Source: Candidatus Acetothermia bacterium JdFR-47 (lineage in GTDB: Bacteria > Bipolaricaulota > Bipolaricaulia > Bipolaricaulales > Bipolaricaulaceae). Taken from it: a DNA stretch of 6,421 nucleotides. The stretch covers positions 8,154-14,574 of the forward strand of contig MTNI01000006.1 of the NCBI GenBank assembly GCA_002011415.1. The letters are read 5' to 3'. This document shows positions 1-6,113 of the stretch, piece by piece. A program made the position numbers and the translations under genes. The stretch's first letter is position 1. The number at the start of each line of letters is the position of its first letter. A model generated the notes under the pieces. It saw nothing but the letters and a program-made list of their open reading frames with translations. It had not been told where the DNA came from and did not search any database.

Positions 1-45
1 GTGGTGTTCCCGGAGGAAGAGGGGTTCCCGGAGGAGGAGGCCTGA
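1..45 (+). CDS. C-terminal tail of upstream gene (probably Asp23/Gls24 family)
   Basis: An open frame enters from the left edge and ends at TGA 43-45, giving the 14-residue tail VVFPEEEGFPEEEA. The tail is acidic and contains the short motif FPEEE twice, from a near-duplicated 18-base stretch. Too little is present to identify the protein by sequence. The identification comes only from context: AmaP-like genes followed by nusB are usually preceded by an Asp23/Gls24-family cell-envelope stress protein that AmaP anchors to the membrane. The purine-rich codons of the second acidic repeat (GGAGGAGGAGG, about 30-40) also form the SD sequence of the next gene, whose GTG start lies one base after the stop, so the two genes are probably translationally coupled. 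The frame is well supported; the family name is inferred. Confidence 0.5.
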   Translation: MVFPEEEGFPEEEA

Positions 46-46
46 G

Positions 47-565
47 GTGGCGCTCCTATACGGGATCGGCTTTGTGATCCTGCTGGGGACCACGGGCCTG
101 GCCGTGTTCACCGCCGGATGGGGGATTCCCCCGGCCTGGGCGGCTGCGGCCACCACGGTGGTGGGGCGGGCCGTGATCTCGGCCATCGGGGCCGCGACAT
201 GTGGGGCAGCCTTGATGCTGGCCATCGCCTTGGCGGATTGGCTTGCCGCCAGCCGGGCCCTCCGCCGCCCTGGCCCCAAGGGTGAGATCGCCATTGCGCC
301 CAAGGCTGTCAAGCAGCTTGCCGCCGGGCTCCTGAGGAGGGAGCTGGGGCTCTCCGGGTTCAAGATCGGGCTCGTGTCGGCAAGCGACGGGGTGTACCTC
401 AAGATCACGCTTCCCCTCCCCCATGAGGAGGAAGCACCCAGGCTGGCCGAGCGTATTCAAGAGCTCCTGTCCCGCGAGATAGAGGCCAAGACGGGACTGC
501 CGGTTTTGGAGGTGGACCTGGTGATTCGGGGCACCGCCCGACCGGCCACGAGCGAGACCTCTTGA
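47..565 (+). CDS. amaP: AmaP-like alkaline shock membrane anchor protein
   Basis: A 172-residue protein starting at GTG 47, one base after the upstream stop, with GGAGGAGG about 6 bases upstream. The N-terminus has two hydrophobic segments (about residues 3-24 and 41-66), fitting a membrane hairpin. A soluble domain follows, at about residues 76-165. It begins KGEIAIAPKAVKQLA and contains a segment rich in alternating hydrophobic residues (GVYLKITLPL) and a helix ending near TGLPVLEVDLVI. This layout, two membrane helices then an Asp23-like alpha/beta domain, is that of AmaP, which tethers Asp23 at the inner face of the membrane in Gram-positive bacteria. Position between a probable asp23 tail and nusB supports the call. 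The cytoplasmic linker is short and basic (SRALRRPGPK). The sequence is divergent, so membrane-anchor architecture is firmer than the exact partner. Confidence 0.7.
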   Translation: MALLYGIGFVILLGTTGLAVFTAGWGIPPAWAAAATTVVGRAVISAIGAATCGAALMLAIALADWLAASRALRRPGPKGEIAIAPKAVKQLAAGLLRRELGLSGFKIGLVSASDGVYLKITLPLPHEEEAPRLAERIQELLSREIEAKTGLPVLEVDLVIRGTARPATSETS

Positions 566-572
566 GGGCGGG

Positions 573-965
573 ATGAGGCGCCGGGCACGCGAGGCGGTCC
601 TGCGGTGCCTTTATCGCAGGGAGTTCCTCCCCCTCTCCCCCGAAGAGCTCCTTGAAGAAGAAGACTTGGGGAACGAGGCACTCTTCGCCGAGGAGCTCCT
701 CAAGGGGGTCGTCGAGCGGGGGGAGGAGATCGACCGCATCATCGACCGCAGAGCGGAAGGGTGGGGACTCGATCGCCTGGCTTTGGTAGACCGCAACATC
801 CTGCGGCTCGCCCTGTACGAGCTTCTGCACACCGACACCCCGCCCGAGGTGGTCATCGACGAGGCGGTGGAGCTAGCCAAGACCTACGGCACGGAGAAGG
901 CCCCCGCCTTCATCAACGGGATCTTGGACCGGGTATGGAAGGAGGAAAAGTGCGAGCACTCGTGA
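573..965 (+). CDS. nusB: Transcription antitermination factor NusB
   Basis: A 130-residue all-helical protein starting at ATG 573, seven bases after the amaP-like stop, with GAGGG just upstream (564-568). The N-terminus MRRRAREAVLRCLYRREF matches the family's basic RNA-binding helix (usually ARexALqxLYqxE). The C-terminal half carries the NusB signature: LALVDRNILRLALYELL, then PPEVVIDEAVELAKTYGTEK and FINGILDRV. NusB binds boxA RNA with NusE (S10) and takes part in processive antitermination of rRNA operons. The protein is near the short end of the usual length (130-145) but both halves are present, so it appears intact. The last 16 bases overlap the start of the epimerase gene, which points to a shared transcript and coupled translation. 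Confidence 0.95.
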   Translation: MRRRAREAVLRCLYRREFLPLSPEELLEEEDLGNEALFAEELLKGVVERGEEIDRIIDRRAEGWGLDRLALVDRNILRLALYELLHTDTPPEVVIDEAVELAKTYGTEKAPAFINGILDRVWKEEKCEHS

Positions 966-1900
966 CCGGAGGAGCGGGGTTCATCGGCTCCCACCTGGCT
1001 GAACGGCTACTCAAAGAGGGTTGGGAGGTGGGGGTGCTCGACGATCTCTCCACCGGCCGCCGGGAGAACGTCCCGACCGGGGCTTCCTTCTTCCACGTAG
1101 ACCTTAAAGACGAGGAGGATGTGCGCCAGGCAGTGCTGTCGTTCGAGCCAGAGATCGTGTTCCACCAGGCCGCCCAGGCATCGGTGGTGCGCTCCTGGAG
1201 CGATCCTGCCTACGACGCCCAGGTCAACCTAGTGGGACTCCTCAACTTGCTTTCCGCCTCCCTTGAGGCCGGGGTGAAGGGAATGGTGTTCGCCTCCTCT
1301 GGGGGAGTACTGTACGGGGACGCGGAGGTGCTCCCCACCCCGGAGACGGCCCCCAAGTGTCCCCTTTCGCCGTACGGGGTGGCCAAACTCGCAAGTGAGC
1401 ACTACCTCTACGCCTTCCAGGACGCCCGTGGGCTTCCTTACATCGCCTTGCGGTACGGGAATGTGTACGGCCCCCGCCAGGACCCCCACGGGGAGGCCGG
1501 CGTGGTGGCTATATTCGGGCGGGCGATGCTCGCAGGGGAAACCCCCACCATTTACGGGGACGGCCTTCAGACCCGCGACTTCATCTATGTCGGCGATGTG
1601 GCGGACGCCAACATCCTCGCTGCGAAGAAGCTCCTCTCCGGCTTCCGTGCCCCTTCCTTCGACGAGGCAGCGTTCAACGTGGGAACCGGGAAGGAGACCT
1701 CCGTGCTCACGATCTTCCAAGAGCTGGCGCGGCTCATCGGCTTCTCCGGAGAGCCCCGCTATGCCCCAGCGCGGCCCGGGGAGGTGCGCCGTTCCGCCCT
1801 AGACGGAAGCGCTGCCGCCCAAGTGCTCGGCTTCACCCCCCGGGTGTCCCTTAGGGAAGGCCTGGCAGCCACCGTGGATTGGCTGCGCTCCCTCAGTTAG
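950..1900 (+). CDS. NAD-dependent sugar-nucleotide epimerase (GalE-like extended SDR)
   Basis: A 316-residue extended short-chain dehydrogenase/reductase. I place the start at GTG 950, inside the end of nusB, because GGAAGGAGG (938-946) lies just upstream and the protein then begins with the nucleotide-binding motif MRALVTGGAGFIGSH (G7, G10 and G13 of GxxGxxG). D31-D32 after the second strand fits NAD rather than NADP. The catalytic set is visible: S116/S117 in FASSGG, Y142 and K146 in SPYGVAK. LRYGNVYGPRQ (about 167-177) and TRDFIYVGDVADA (about 208-220) are characteristic of UDP-glucose 4-epimerase and relatives. It would interconvert UDP-sugars for cell-surface polysaccharide. The family includes galactose and glucuronate epimerases and dTDP-glucose dehydratases, so the exact substrate is open. 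No key residue is missing. Confidence 0.9.
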   Translation: MRALVTGGAGFIGSHLAERLLKEGWEVGVLDDLSTGRRENVPTGASFFHVDLKDEEDVRQAVLSFEPEIVFHQAAQASVVRSWSDPAYDAQVNLVGLLNLLSASLEAGVKGMVFASSGGVLYGDAEVLPTPETAPKCPLSPYGVAKLASEHYLYAFQDARGLPYIALRYGNVYGPRQDPHGEAGVVAIFGRAMLAGETPTIYGDGLQTRDFIYVGDVADANILAAKKLLSGFRAPSFDEAAFNVGTGKETSVLTIFQELARLIGFSGEPRYAPARPGEVRRSALDGSAAAQVLGFTPRVSLREGLAATVDWLRSLS

Positions 1901-1909
1901 GCGTCCCCC

Positions 1910-2755
1910 ATGGGCGGAGAGCGTTTCTGCGACCTCCACCTCCACACCAAGTGGTCGGACGGGACGCTGTCGGTGGTGGAGACCGCCCGCCGGGCAAAAC
2001 GAGCCGGCTTTTCCGCTATCGCCATCACCGACCACGACACCGTGGGACCCGAGCTCACCGCGCCTTTCGCCGTGATCGAGGGGATCGAGGTGATCAGCGG
2101 GGTGGAACTCAAGGCGGACATCTTCGGGGAACGAGGCGAGATCCTCGGCTACTTCATCCAGCCCCGCCATCCCGCCCTGCAGGAGTTGTTCGCCTGGATG
2201 GCGAAGGCCAGGGTGCGGAGGATGCAGGAGATGGTCCGGCGCTGCCGGGAGGTCTTGGGGATCCCATTAGCCTACGAGGAGGTGGCGGCCCGGACAGAAG
2301 GCTCGGTGGGCAGACCGCATCTTGCCGCTGAACTCGTAAAGCATGGGGTGGCAGCGACCTTCGAGGAGGCGTTCGACCGATTCCTGGGGCAGGGCGGGGA
2401 GTGCTATGTGCCCCTCCCCCGGGCGTCGAGCAAGCGAGTGATCGAGGCCATCCAAGCCGCGGGGGGGGTGGCGGCCCTGGCCCACCCCAAGCTCCTTCCC
2501 TTCCCCGACTTCGAAGAAGTGCTCCGGAGGCTCAAGGCGGAGGGCATGGCTGCAGTGGAAGTAGATTACCCCTACAGCGAGGAGGAGAACCAGACCAGCA
2601 TACCCGAGTTACGAATGCTAGCCGAAAAACTGGATCTCATCCCGACGGGAGGCTCAGACGACCACGGTCCTGGCTCGGTCAGGGAAACCCTGGGGCTAGT
2701 TCGGGTGCCCTACGATGTCGTGGAAAGGCTCTCGGCGCTGTCCTCGGTGACGTAG
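1910..2755 (+). CDS. PHP-domain phosphoesterase (YciV/RNase AM-like)
   Basis: A 281-residue polymerase-and-histidinol-phosphatase (PHP) domain protein. ATG 1910 is the only start after the epimerase stop nine bases earlier in the same frame. It has no strong SD, so translation may depend on coupling. Metal ligands are easy to see: DLHLHTKWSDG (H10, H12, D17), ITDHD (D41, H42), SGVEL (E66), GRPHLA (H137), ALAHP (H192) and GGSDDHG (D250/D251, H252). The insert with GRPH, then DRFLGQGGECYVP and AIQAAGGVAALAHP, is typical of the YciV/TrpH group, whose studied members remove phosphate from 3',5'-nucleotides or trim 5' ends of RNA. The likely role is hydrolysis of phosphoesters in nucleotide or RNA turnover. 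The last 46 bases overlap the oppositely oriented DUF1385 gene. Confidence 0.9.
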   Translation: MGGERFCDLHLHTKWSDGTLSVVETARRAKRAGFSAIAITDHDTVGPELTAPFAVIEGIEVISGVELKADIFGERGEILGYFIQPRHPALQELFAWMAKARVRRMQEMVRRCREVLGIPLAYEEVAARTEGSVGRPHLAAELVKHGVAATFEEAFDRFLGQGGECYVPLPRASSKRVIEAIQAAGGVAALAHPKLLPFPDFEEVLRRLKAEGMAAVEVDYPYSEEENQTSIPELRMLAEKLDLIPTGGSDDHGPGSVRETLGLVRVPYDVVERLSALSSVT

Positions 2756-3570
2756 CGCAGGGCGGCCAGGGCTACCTCAATCTGATCGTCGGCTGGCTCT
2801 CGAGTGGTGAGCCGCTGCAGCCACAACCCCGGAAGCAGGAACGGCCGTAGCCACCATGCCCTGGGGTGTCGCCCGCCCACCATCAGCACCTCGTAAGCAA
2901 TGGCGGCTACCACCGGCAGGAGCACGATCCGGCCCAGGATCTTGATCCAGATGCTGTCCGTCGCGATCACCGAGAAGATGAGGATGGCTATGACCACGAA
3001 CAGAAGAAGGAAGGCGGTGCCGCAGCGGGGGTGCAGGGGGCTCTGGCGCCGGGCGGCCGCCAGGGTCGCCTCCCCGGCCTCGTAGGCGTGAACCACCTTG
3101 TGCTCCGCCCCGTGGTACTGGAACACCCGCCGGATATCCCGCATGAAAGAAATGGCGTAGAGATACAGAAGGAAAAGCACCACCCGGATCCCGCCCTCGG
3201 CGAGGTTGAACAGGACCGGGTTCGAGATGTGGATGAGCCCGGTGAGGTAAACGGGCAGGGCGACGAACCCGCCCCCAACGAGGACCACCGCGAGGGCCAC
3301 GGTGAGCAGGAAATCCCAGCGTGAGCCGGCTGCCTCCTCCCCATAGGCCAGGCGCGCGGACAGGTTGAGGGCCCGCATCCCCAGGGAGAGCATCTCGTAC
3401 ATGCGGATGGGTCCGCGGAGAAACGGGATCCTCTTGAGCCTCCCGAACCGTCGCACCCCCGAAAGGGGCTCCACGGCGATGGAGCCATCAGGGGTGCGAA
3501 CGGCCACCGCGACGCGGTGGCCGTTCTGCAACATTACCCCTTCTATTACCGCCTGGCCCCCAACGGGCAT
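2710..3570 (-). CDS. DUF1385 (YqhQ/COG3872) integral membrane protein
   Basis: A 286-residue protein of the DUF1385 family, named YqhQ in Bacillus subtilis. Start ATG 3570 directly abuts the rpmE stop (3573-3571), with AGAAGGGG in the end of rpmE serving as SD. Family landmarks: GGQAVIEGVM near the N-terminus (residues 4-13), YHGAEHKVVHAYE (152-164) and HPRCGTAFLL (180-189). The conserved H, E and C residues are a plausible metal site; biochemical function is not established. About four membrane segments are visible (about residues 87-110, 122-147, 186-207 and 211-231). The family is often found between rpmE and prmC/prfA. Here it is the last gene of the rpsI operon. The final 15 residues lie antisense to the PHP gene and extend past the last family-typical region (TTREPADDQIEVALAAL). 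Confidence 0.9.
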   Translation of the reverse strand: MPVGGQAVIEGVMLQNGHRVAVAVRTPDGSIAVEPLSGVRRFGRLKRIPFLRGPIRMYEMLSLGMRALNLSARLAYGEEAAGSRWDFLLTVALAVVLVGGGFVALPVYLTGLIHISNPVLFNLAEGGIRVVLFLLYLYAISFMRDIRRVFQYHGAEHKVVHAYEAGEATLAAARRQSPLHPRCGTAFLLLFVVIAILIFSVIATDSIWIKILGRIVLLPVVAAIAYEVLMVGGRHPRAWWLRPFLLPGLWLQRLTTREPADDQIEVALAALRYVTEDSAESLSTTS

Positions 3571-3795
3571 TTACCCCTTCTTCTGTTTCTTGAGCCAGTC
3601 TTTTCCGTACTTGCGCTCGAAGCGTTCCACGCGCCCCTCGGCGTCCACGAGCCGGGACTCGCCGGTGAAGAAGGGGTGGCAGCGCGAACAGACGTCCACG
3701 TGCAGCTCTTTCTTCGTGGACAGCGTCTCGAACTCCGCCCCACAGCTGCACCGGACCACTGCTCGGTAGAGCTCCGGATGGATGTCCTTTTTCAT
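3571..3795 (-). CDS. rpmE: 50S ribosomal protein L31, zinc-binding form
   Basis: A 74-residue L31. The frame is open further upstream to 3876, but the start is ATG 3795: it gives [10 protein letters not shown], the standard N-terminus, and GGTGAT sits just upstream. The upstream extension only runs through the end of rpsI. Four cysteines, C16 and C18 (VRCSCG) and C36 and C39 (DVCSRCHPF), form the zinc-binding set, so this is the C+ paralogue rather than the zinc-free form made under zinc limitation. [21 protein letters not shown] is the conserved C-terminal part, followed by a lysine-rich tail. L31 bridges the ribosomal subunits. It lies 4 bases after the rpsI stop and directly abuts the DUF1385 start, a tight operon. 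Confidence 0.96.
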   Translation of the reverse strand: MKKDIHPELYRAVVRCSCGAEFETLSTKKELHVDVCSRCHPFFTGESRLVDAEGRVERFERKYGKDWLKKQKKG

Positions 3796-3799
3796 GATA

Positions 3800-4243
3800 T
3801 CACCGCTTGGAGTACTGCTCCTTCTTGCGTGCCTTGCGGCGGCCGTACTTCTTGCGCTCCACCTCGCGGGCGTCACGGGTCAGAAGCCCCGCGTCCTTCA
3901 GAGGCTTCTTGAACTCCGGGGCCACGCCCACCAAGGCCCGGGCGATGCCGAGCCTGAGGGCTTCGAGCTGGCCGGTAACCCCGCCGCCCTCAACCCGGGC
4001 CCGGACGTCGAACCGGCCCATAGTCCCGGTCACGTAGAACGGGGACAGAAGGTGCCGGTTGAGGTAGTCATCGGTGAAGGCGAAGGCGGCAAAGTATTCC
4101 TCCGCCGGTTTGCCGTTCACCCACACCCGGCCCTCGCCCTCCTTGAGGTACACCCGGGCCACGGACTCCTTCCTCCGGCCCACCGCGTGAATCGCATCCC
4201 CTACCTTCTTCGGGAGGCGACGTGTTTCCAAAACAGCTTCCAA
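3800..4243 (-). CDS. rpsI: 30S ribosomal protein S9
   Basis: A 147-residue S9. The start is TTG 4243: it has a full SD (GGAGGTGA, 4258-4251) at 7-base spacing, and no ATG offers a comparable site. This gives about 17 residues before the usual beginning [17 protein letters not shown], slightly longer than the common 130-residue form. The S9 signature [20 protein letters not shown] (about residues 86-105) is present, as is the conserved basic C-terminal tail ending KKEQYSKR, which reaches into the decoding centre near the P site. rplM (L13) normally lies directly upstream of rpsI in one operon. Here the upstream 250 bases hold a promoter and then a DUF4143 ATPase, so rpsI is the first gene of its operon. 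Confidence 0.96.
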   Translation of the reverse strand: MEAVLETRRLPKKVGDAIHAVGRRKESVARVYLKEGEGRVWVNGKPAEEYFAAFAFTDDYLNRHLLSPFYVTGTMGRFDVRARVEGGGVTGQLEALRLGIARALVGVAPEFKKPLKDAGLLTRDAREVERKKYGRRKARKKEQYSKR

Positions 4244-4250
4244 GGGAAAT

Positions 4251-4258
4251 TCACCTCC
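4251..4258 (-). promoter_or_regulatory. Strong SD for rpsI, deciding the TTG start
   Basis: On the minus strand the bases GGAGGTGA end 7 bases before TTG 4243. This is a near-complete match to the anti-SD sequence at ideal spacing. It is the main reason to choose the TTG start for S9. Confidence 0.85.
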
Positions 4259-4283
4259 AAATCGCTAGCGAAAACCGCGTCCA

Positions 4284-4312
4284 ATGCTATTCGCAGGGAG
4301 AGGCTCTGTCAA
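4284..4312 (-). promoter_or_regulatory. Sigma-70-type promoter of the rpsI-rpmE-DUF1385 operon
   Basis: Reading the minus strand, TTGACA (4312-4307, a perfect -35) is followed after exactly 17 bases by TAGCAT (4289-4284, 4 of 6 matches to TATAAT). A transcript would start near 4277, leaving a leader of about 33 bases that contains the strong rpsI SD. Location, spacing and orientation all fit. It explains how rpsI is expressed without an adjacent rplM. Confidence 0.7.
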
Positions 4313-4495
4313 CTGTCCAGCTCAGGGACGACACGACGTTTGTTTCTTACGCGATCGCAGGCCAGCCCCGGAAGCTGAAGGTTGCTCAGCGACCGGCACC
4401 GTGTTTGCACCGCAAAGCCAAACCTCACTGGATCACAAAGAAGGCCCGATTAGAGACACGAGCTGTCGACTCAGTTTGACCCTTGCTGACCACGA
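4313..4495. other. Intergenic spacer between rpsI promoter and ATPase gene
   Basis: The region lies between the ATPase stop (4498-4496) and the rpsI -35 box. It shows no convincing gene on either strand: short plus-strand frames crossing it have no SD and no recognisable protein character. I looked on the minus strand for an L13 C-terminus (an rplM remnant) and saw none. I also saw no tRNA and no hairpin followed by a T-tract, so no terminator for the ATPase gene is evident. The only small symmetric element is GCGATCGC at 4351-4358. Confidence 0.5.
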
Positions 4496-5680
4496 TCAGA
4501 ACCAAGTTGCTGGGTCCGTGGTGATGAACTCTTCAATTGGAATCCCATCGCCACCAACAAGCAGCATCCTATGAACCCTGAACTCCCTTGCAAAAACTTC
4601 CATGCCGTGGAGACGTTGGCTTCGGTACGAGCTCTTGACTTCGATAGCCACGATCTTTGCCCCTTTGGCCAGGACGAAATCTACTTCGCGGTTGCCCGAT
4701 GCCCAGTAATAAACACGAATTGGCGTACCCCGGGTCGCGTTTACCAGCCACATGCCGACTGCGGACTCCACAAGCCGGCCCCAGATTCCCCGGTCTTCCC
4801 TCGCCTCTTCATACGATACGTCCAGCTGAGCGGTCATCAGGGCGTTGTTGTGGACCTGAAGCTTCGGGCTCGACGCCCGCCGACGGACTCTTTGGCCCGC
4901 GTACTTGGGGAGCCCCTCCAGCAAGCCTGCGGCCTTGAGAAGATCAAGGTAGTGAGCCAAGGTGGTGGTGTTCCCGGCATCTTGGAGCTGACCGAGCATC
5001 TTGGTATAAGAGAGAATCTGGCCTGAGTACTGACAGCCGAGCTCGAACAAGCGGCGGAGCAGAGCCGGCTTGTCCACACGGCGCAGCAGCAGGATATCGC
5101 GGGAGATCGTGGTCTCTACAAGAGAGTCCAAGATGTACTGTCGCCACCGATCGGGATCGTCGACCAGCGGCGCCGAGCCGGGATACCCACCATAGTAGAT
5201 GTACTGATCCAAAGACCAGCCGAACGCTTCGTGCATCTCCGCGAACGACCAGTGGGGCATATAAATTACCTCGAACCGGCCAGCGAGGCTTTCCGAGAGC
5301 CCGCTCTGCATGAGAAGCGGGGCAGAGCCTAGGAGGACAACATGGAGCGGCAGCTTAGCCCGGGTATCCTCATCCCACAACCGTTTGATGACCTCAGACC
5401 AGTTTGGAATCTTTTGCACTTCATCAAGTGCTAGAACGGCTGGGGTCTTGTTCTTGGCGACCAGTCTTCTTGCGACCTCCCACTGCTGTTCAATCCAAAC
5501 CGGATCCTTGAGGGTGGGCTCATCGGCGGTGGCATAATGGCTTGGCAGGGGCAGATCCGCGAGTACTTGCTGGACCAGGGTGGTCTTCCCGGTCTGCCTG
5601 GCTCCGGCCAGCACTTGGATAAACCGCCGCGGCTCTTGGAGCCGACGCAACAGTTCGCCGTACATCGGTCGTTTAAACAT
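4496..5680 (-). CDS. AAA_14/DUF4143 family ATPase
   Basis: A 394-residue protein from ATG 5680. An in-frame TTG at 5710 is less likely: it lies in an upstream palindrome, and family members begin close to the MFKRPMYGELLRRL seen here. The N-terminal P-loop domain has Walker A GARQTGKTT (26-34), Walker B VLALDEVQ (D86, E87), a sensor-like LHVVLLGSAPLL (about 112-123) and GRFEVIYMPHWSFAEM, typical of AAA_14. A helical/winged-helix middle region (about 190-290) leads to the DUF4143 C-terminus. There D334 in GNREVDFVL, E347 and K349 in IAIEVKSS form a PD-(D/E)XK-like set. Such proteins are widespread, often horizontally transferred and of unknown role; some are proposed to act in mobile-element or toxin-antitoxin-like settings. 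Both catalytic parts look intact. It lies in a lower-GC accessory stretch, upstream of rpsI and in the same direction. Confidence 0.9.
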   Translation of the reverse strand: MFKRPMYGELLRRLQEPRRFIQVLAGARQTGKTTLVQQVLADLPLPSHYATADEPTLKDPVWIEQQWEVARRLVAKNKTPAVLALDEVQKIPNWSEVIKRLWDEDTRAKLPLHVVLLGSAPLLMQSGLSESLAGRFEVIYMPHWSFAEMHEAFGWSLDQYIYYGGYPGSAPLVDDPDRWRQYILDSLVETTISRDILLLRRVDKPALLRRLFELGCQYSGQILSYTKMLGQLQDAGNTTTLAHYLDLLKAAGLLEGLPKYAGQRVRRRASSPKLQVHNNALMTAQLDVSYEEAREDRGIWGRLVESAVGMWLVNATRGTPIRVYYWASGNREVDFVLAKGAKIVAIEVKSSYRSQRLHGMEVFAREFRVHRMLLVGGDGIPIEEFITTDPATWF

Positions 5681-5699
5681 GGGTCCCCACCCAGATCTC

Positions 5700-5747
5700 A
5701 ATTTACTCAAGACCCTGAGTAAATTTACTCAAGACCCTGAGTAAATT
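5700..5747. repeat. Two tandem 22-bp palindromic units (operator-like)
   Basis: Each unit has perfect 10-base arms, AATTTACTCA and TGAGTAAATT, around the same 6-base spacer AGACCC. Unit 1 spans 5700-5725 and unit 2 spans 5722-5747; they share four bases and repeat every 22 bp, about two helical turns, so bound dimers would lie on the same face. They end 20 bases before the ATPase start codon and cover its candidate promoter. Direct repetition of a dyad at a promoter is the usual look of a repressor operator. A role as recombination or integration sites is an alternative, though only one cluster is seen. Confidence 0.85.
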
Positions 5748-5750
5748 CAA
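5722..5750 (-). promoter_or_regulatory. Candidate promoter of the DUF4143 ATPase gene
   Basis: On the minus strand TTGAAT (5750-5745, 4 of 6 to the -35 consensus) is followed after 17 bases by TAAATT (5727-5722, 4 of 6 to the -10). The -35 partly overlaps the outer arm of palindrome unit 2, the 17-base spacer lies in unit 2, and the -10 lies where the two units meet. A protein bound to either unit would block RNA polymerase. The predicted transcript would begin near 5715, giving a leader of about 35 bases to ATG 5680. Confidence 0.5.
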
Positions 5751-5825
5751 GCCTTAATACCAAAGTCCTTTTGTGATTTAGTTTTGTTGCCGGTTGACTG
5801 AGGGCGCTAGGAGCTACCCGAGCCC

Positions 5826-6075
5826 CTAAACTACTGCAGGAGCAAGGCCACCAGGTGACTCCATGATCAGATAGCCGAGCACCGTCTCCGAGGCGGCGAG
5901 CAGCCTGGCCTTGGCAGATGGCACTAGGTCCCCATACCTTCCCAGGCTGAAGTAGATCCCGGACGGAAGGTCCCTGAGCAGCCAGAGGCCCCGGCACGCA
6001 AGAGGCCTGATCATTGGGGGCATTCCCAGTTGTAGCCGAAGCCATCCCAAGCTGAACGGTCAAGCACACATCCAT
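5826..6075 (-). pseudogene. Small unrecognised coding remnant, possibly frameshifted
   Basis: An excellent SD (AAGGAG, 6088-6083) precedes ATG 6075 by 7 bases. The frame from that ATG (MDVCLTVQLG) soon loses protein-like character. From about 6050 a different frame reads well to TAG at 5826: LWLLRDLPSGIYFSLGRYG, then a segment ending ARLLAASETVLGYLI. The simplest reading is one short gene (about 80 residues) with a frameshift near 6045-6055, or the start of one gene joined to a fragment of another. I do not recognise the protein. It lies between the methyltransferase relic and the operator of the ATPase, in the same orientation as both. The short length means it could also be a chance open frame. 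Confidence 0.3.
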
Positions 6076-6082
6076 GCCCACT

Positions 6083-6088
6083 CTCCTT
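6083..6088 (-). promoter_or_regulatory. SD AAGGAG ahead of ATG 6075
   Basis: AAGGAG on the minus strand, 7 bases before ATG 6075. It is stronger than the site in front of the methyltransferase relic, and suggests that a translated gene once began here. Confidence 0.45.
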
Positions 6089-6113
6089 CGCTTTGCGGTC
6101 ACTCTAGCGGCAC

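Noticed and set aside
761..949. Upstream extension of the epimerase to 761
   Set aside because: The extension lies wholly in nusB and is arginine/histidine-rich nonsense; GTG 950 has a strong SD and gives the nucleotide-binding motif at the expected N-terminal place.
2795..2813. Hairpin GGCTC...GAGCC as terminator for the PHP gene
   Set aside because: Five-base stem with a nine-base loop and no following T-tract; it also lies inside the DUF1385 coding region, so it is probably chance.
3796..3876. Longer L31 start at 3876
   Set aside because: The extra 27 residues overlap the end of rpsI and do not resemble L31; ATG 3795 gives the standard MKKDIHP start.
4351..4358. GCGATCGC palindrome as a regulatory or HIP1-type site
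   Set aside because: A single eight-base palindrome in GC-rich DNA is not evidence of function.
3517..4378. Several plus-strand open frames opposite rpsI and rpmE
   Set aside because: They are antisense shadows of clearly identified S9 and L31 genes in high-GC DNA.
4222..4574. Plus-strand frames of 85 and 96 residues in the spacer before the ATPase
   Set aside because: No SD, no protein-like pattern, and one runs into sequence antisense to the ATPase.
5675..5710. TTG 5710 as start of the ATPase, adding 10 residues
   Set aside because: The extra residues are encoded partly by the palindrome and predicted leader, the family usually starts near MFKRPMYGELL, and ATG 5680 is available.
5700..5747. 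CRISPR array
   Set aside because: Only two units, each a full palindrome, adjoining without unique spacers; the 6-base centre is the same in both. An operator is the better reading.
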